Shown piece after piece: positions 61,671 to 64,000 of a stretch of DNA of 64,000 bases. The position numbers were made by a program, and so were the translations under genes. Location of the stretch: positions 124,001 to 188,000 of the forward strand of contig NZ_QWEY01000004.1 in assembly GCF_003443995.1 (NCBI RefSeq). Reading direction: 5' to 3'. The stretch comes from Pseudotabrizicola alkalilacus. Its GTDB lineage: Bacteria; Pseudomonadota; Alphaproteobacteria; Rhodobacterales; Rhodobacteraceae. Numbering within the stretch: position 1 is the first letter of the stretch; each line of letters starts with the position of its first letter. The notes under the pieces are model-generated. The model did no database searches. It worked only from the letters and a program-made list of their open reading frames with translations, and was not told where the DNA came from.

Positions 61671-61695
61671 GGAACCATCTGGCGTGGCCAGCGTT
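61671..61695 (+). promoter_or_regulatory. Candidate EcfG-type promoter of otsA
   Basis: GGAAC (61671-61675), 16 bases, CGTT (61692-61695), a full consensus match 95 bp before the start codon. Confidence 0.65.
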
Positions 61696-61789
61696 ATCAA
61701 CGCAGGGCGTTTTGTTTCATCGATGCTGGTTTCCCTTCATTCCGTGTGCGCCCGGTCCCTTTCAAGCGTGGTTTTGACGCGCGACAACA

Positions 61790-63604
61790 ATGCAGGACAA
61801 GATGAACGTGCAGGACAACAACTCTGACCTTGATCCCCTTCAGTCGGTCTTGATTGATCCTCACCGAAGCAGGCTGAACCGGTTGCGCACCTTTCTTGAT
61901 CCGGGCAAGCTGACCTCTGCCGTAAGCAGAGCTCTTGCAGATGCGAAAACGGCCATCTCTGACCGGTTGAACCGGCCCGATGCTGCAGGGGCAGAGTCAA
62001 CCATTGCCCATAATCCGAATGACTGGGATCTGGCGCGACTGCGGACCCTGATCGGGCAGGAACTGGCCGGATCGGATGTGATTATCGTTTCAAACCGCGA
62101 ACCCTATATCCACTCTGCCGGACCGGATGGTATCCGCTGTGCGATCCCCGCCGGTGGGCTTGTCTCGGCGCTGGAGCCGATTGCCCGTGGCTGTGGCGGC
62201 ACCTGGATTGCCCATGGCAGCGGATCGGCAGACCGGGAAACCGTGGATGATCAGGACCGGATTCAGGTGCCGCCCGACAATCCCAGCTATGCATTACGCC
62301 GGGTCTGGCTCAGCCCCGAAGAGGAAAAGGGCTATTACCTGGGCTTTGCGAATGAGGGCCTCTGGCCGCTGTGCCATAACGCTTTCGTCAGGCCCATCTT
62401 CCGCGAGGATGACTGGAACCATTACAAGACCGTCAATGCCCGTTTTGCCGATGCTGTGATTGAGGAGGCCCGCACCGAGGCCCCGATCGTCATCGTGCAA
62501 GACTACCATTTTTCCCTGCTGCCCCGCATGATCCGCGAACGCCTGCCGAACGCCACCATCGTGACCTTCTGGCATATCCCCTGGCCCAATGCAGAGGTCT
62601 TTGGCATCTGTCCCCATGCCACGGAAATCCTTGACGGGATGCTGGGGTCTGACATCATCGGGTTTCAGGTGCCGTTGTTCCGCATCAATTTTGTCGAATG
62701 CATCGACCGCACGCTGGAAAGCCGGATCAATCACGAAAACTGGTCGGTGCGCTATGGCGGCAAGACTTCACAGGTCCGCACCTATCCGATTTCCATCGCA
62801 TGGCCGGACCAGCCGCTTCGGACGGCCATATCCTCTCCCACCGCGCGCGAAGCCTTGGGCATTAAGCCGGGAGCAAAGCTGATCCTGGCGGTCGGGCGGC
62901 TGGACTATACAAAAGGCATTCCCGAATTTCTTCAGGCTTTCGAAGATCTTCTGACCCAGCATCCAGAGCATTGCGGTCGGGTCCATCTTTACTATGTCGC
63001 AGCGCCCAGTCGGGGTGAGGTGACATCGTATCGCACACTTCACAAAGACTGTCTGCGGATCAGTCAGGCGATCAATGACCGCTTTGGCACCGAAGATTAC
63101 AAACCGTTGCTTTTTGCCGACCGTCACGCCGACCGCGATGAGCTGAGCAGGCTGTACCGCGAGGCGGATGTCTGCGTTGTTCCCAGCCTGCACGATGGCA
63201 TGAATCTGGTCGCCAAGGAATTCGTGGCCGAGCGGGAAGATGAACAGGGGGTTTTGATCCTGTCCCGTTTTGCTGGCGCGATCCAGGAACTGCCCGAGGC
63301 GCTGGCGGTCAACCCGTTCGATCTGTCGAAGCTGACAGCCACGCTCCGGGCCGCGCTTAAAATGCCCCGGACGGAACAAACCGAACGCATGCGGCGGATG
63401 CGCGAAACCGTGCGCAGCAAGAATATCTACCGATGGGCCGGGCGGCTGCTGGAAGACGCGGCCCATGTGCGCGCCCGCAACCAATTGCTGCGACGCGGCG
63501 CGCAGACGCAAGACCGTCTGGCCCGTGCGCCGCTGCGCAGCCCGTCCGAAATTTCACTCCGCAAGACGACAAGGAAAAACGATGCAGAAACCCCCGGTTC
63601 CTGA
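61790..63604 (+). CDS. otsA: Trehalose-6-phosphate synthase (GT20) with N-terminal extension
   Basis: A 604-residue enzyme that joins glucose from a nucleotide sugar to glucose 6-phosphate. The catalytic core starts near residue 95 ('DVIIVSNREPYIHS') and has 'PAGGLVSALEPIARGCGGTW', 'QDYHFSLLPRMIRERLPNA', 'FWHIPWPNAEVFGICP', 'AVGRLDYTKGIPEFL' and 'SLHDGMNLVAKEFVAE', all OtsA signatures. The first ~90 residues are an extra, charged, helix-rich part. A related glucosyl-phosphate product such as glucosylglycerol phosphate cannot be ruled out. Overlaps otsB by 23 bp. Confidence 0.88.
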   Translation: MQDKMNVQDNNSDLDPLQSVLIDPHRSRLNRLRTFLDPGKLTSAVSRALADAKTAISDRLNRPDAAGAESTIAHNPNDWDLARLRTLIGQELAGSDVIIVSNREPYIHSAGPDGIRCAIPAGGLVSALEPIARGCGGTWIAHGSGSADRETVDDQDRIQVPPDNPSYALRRVWLSPEEEKGYYLGFANEGLWPLCHNAFVRPIFREDDWNHYKTVNARFADAVIEEARTEAPIVIVQDYHFSLLPRMIRERLPNATIVTFWHIPWPNAEVFGICPHATEILDGMLGSDIIGFQVPLFRINFVECIDRTLESRINHENWSVRYGGKTSQVRTYPISIAWPDQPLRTAISSPTAREALGIKPGAKLILAVGRLDYTKGIPEFLQAFEDLLTQHPEHCGRVHLYYVAAPSRGEVTSYRTLHKDCLRISQAINDRFGTEDYKPLLFADRHADRDELSRLYREADVCVVPSLHDGMNLVAKEFVAEREDEQGVLILSRFAGAIQELPEALAVNPFDLSKLTATLRAALKMPRTEQTERMRRMRETVRSKNIYRWAGRLLEDAAHVRARNQLLRRGAQTQDRLARAPLRSPSEISLRKTTRKNDAETPGS

Positions 63605-64000
63605 GCTGTCCGAAACCGCTCTGTTTCTCGACATTGACGGGACACTTGTTGAACACGCCAGCCATCCTGATGCAGTTCGCGTAGCGCCGGAACTGGCGCA
63701 TATTCTGGGTGACCTGAACCAAAAGCTTGATGGCGCAGTCGCCTTTGTGACAGGCCGGAATCTGGCAATGGTCGAACGGCTCTTTGGAGAGATCGGCCTG
63801 GCGGCAGCCGGGACATTCGGGATCGAGCTGATGCTGGGCGAAGAGCGCGAAACCGGGCACGAGGCCGCCGCCCTCGTCGCCCCGGCGTTCACCGCCCTTG
63901 AAGAGAAATTTGCGGCAGCAGATGGCGTCTATTTCGAGCACAAAGGCCCGGTTCTTGCCATTCACACCCGCGCAGCGCCCGAGGCGTTGCCTGCGGTCAT
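63582..64000 (+). CDS. otsB: Trehalose-6-phosphate phosphatase (partial, N-terminal part)
   Basis: About 139 residues are present before the window ends. 'ALFLDIDGTLVEHASHPDAV' is the HAD motif I (DxDGT) and 'VAFVTGRNLAMVERLFG' motif II. It removes phosphate from trehalose 6-phosphate. AAGGA lies before the ATG at 63582, inside the end of otsA, so the two are co-translated. Confidence 0.9.
   Translation, partial: MQKPPVPELSETALFLDIDGTLVEHASHPDAVRVAPELAHILGDLNQKLDGAVAFVTGRNLAMVERLFGEIGLAAAGTFGIELMLGEERETGHEAAALVAPAFTALEEKFAAADGVYFEHKGPVLAIHTRAAPEALPAV

Noticed and set aside
1-64000. tRNA/rRNA genes, insertion sequences, prophage genes, CRISPR arrays
   Set aside because: I looked for tRNA-like T-loops, transposase motifs, long direct repeats and regularly spaced repeats and saw none; a computed search could still find weak cases.

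Overview
The window reads as chromosomal DNA of an alphaproteobacterium of the Rhodobacterales (Roseobacter/Paracoccus-like). The support is the GC-rich coding sequence, TRAP and LIV-type transporters, a NodS-like methyltransferase neighbourhood, and GGAAC-N16/17-(C/G/T)GTT promoters like those read by the alphaproteobacterial general-stress sigma factor EcfG. Genes are densely packed, many with ATGA overlaps. I saw no tRNA, rRNA, IS element, phage gene or CRISPR array. The first gene (response regulator) and the last (otsB) are cut by the window ends.

Left half (about 2-34 kb): a large catabolic island. A TRAP transporter and a LysR regulator (2.0-6.0 kb) precede a hydroxyquinol module: Dabb protein, maleylacetate reductase, hydroxyquinol 1,2-dioxygenase (6.2-8.5 kb). 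Next come an arylacetaldehyde-type aldehyde dehydrogenase and a GMC alcohol oxidoreductase, then a complete LIV-type ABC importer whose last gene is coupled to a histone-deacetylase-fold amidohydrolase (8.6-17.6 kb). The centre is an indole-3-acetate (auxin) degradation cluster: iacI divergent from iacH-A-B-C-D-E-F-G (17.6-25.4 kb). It is followed by a FUSC membrane protein, an APC permease, an AraC regulator, an amine-oxidase-like set (ornithine-cyclodeaminase-like, RidA-like, DadA-like FAD oxidase), the MarR regulator iacR and a second GMC oxidoreductase (25-34 kb).

My reading is that these parts form one route: indolic amine or alcohol, to arylacetaldehyde, to arylacetate, through the Iac enzymes to a di- or tri-hydroxybenzene, then ring cleavage. 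The ring-cleavage enzymes present are hydroxyquinol type, not catechol type. The Iac route turns indole-3-acetate into catechol, so a 5-hydroxylated substrate (5-hydroxyindole-3-acetate, from serotonin) would yield hydroxyquinol. A pathway for serotonin or other hydroxyindoles is therefore the main hypothesis here; it is inference, not shown by sequence alone.

Right half (about 34-64 kb): an MFS exporter, then a cytochrome c oxidase island (fused subunit I/III, lipoprotein subunit II, CtaG, small membrane proteins), a flavocytochrome reductase, and an uncharacterised operon (GT2 glycosyltransferase, acyl-CoA-dehydrogenase-like, PIG-L deacetylase, NodS-like methyltransferase, deaminase, VOC protein). 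After these lie a PQQ-type sugar dehydrogenase, a three-subunit molybdenum hydroxylase and a stress/osmoprotection block (BON protein, Thr/Asp-rich secreted protein, DUF1622, small basic protein, MscS channel, SodC, GT4, glycogen-debranching-like enzyme, otsA, otsB). Nine candidate EcfG-type promoters precede these genes, suggesting a shared general-stress regulon.
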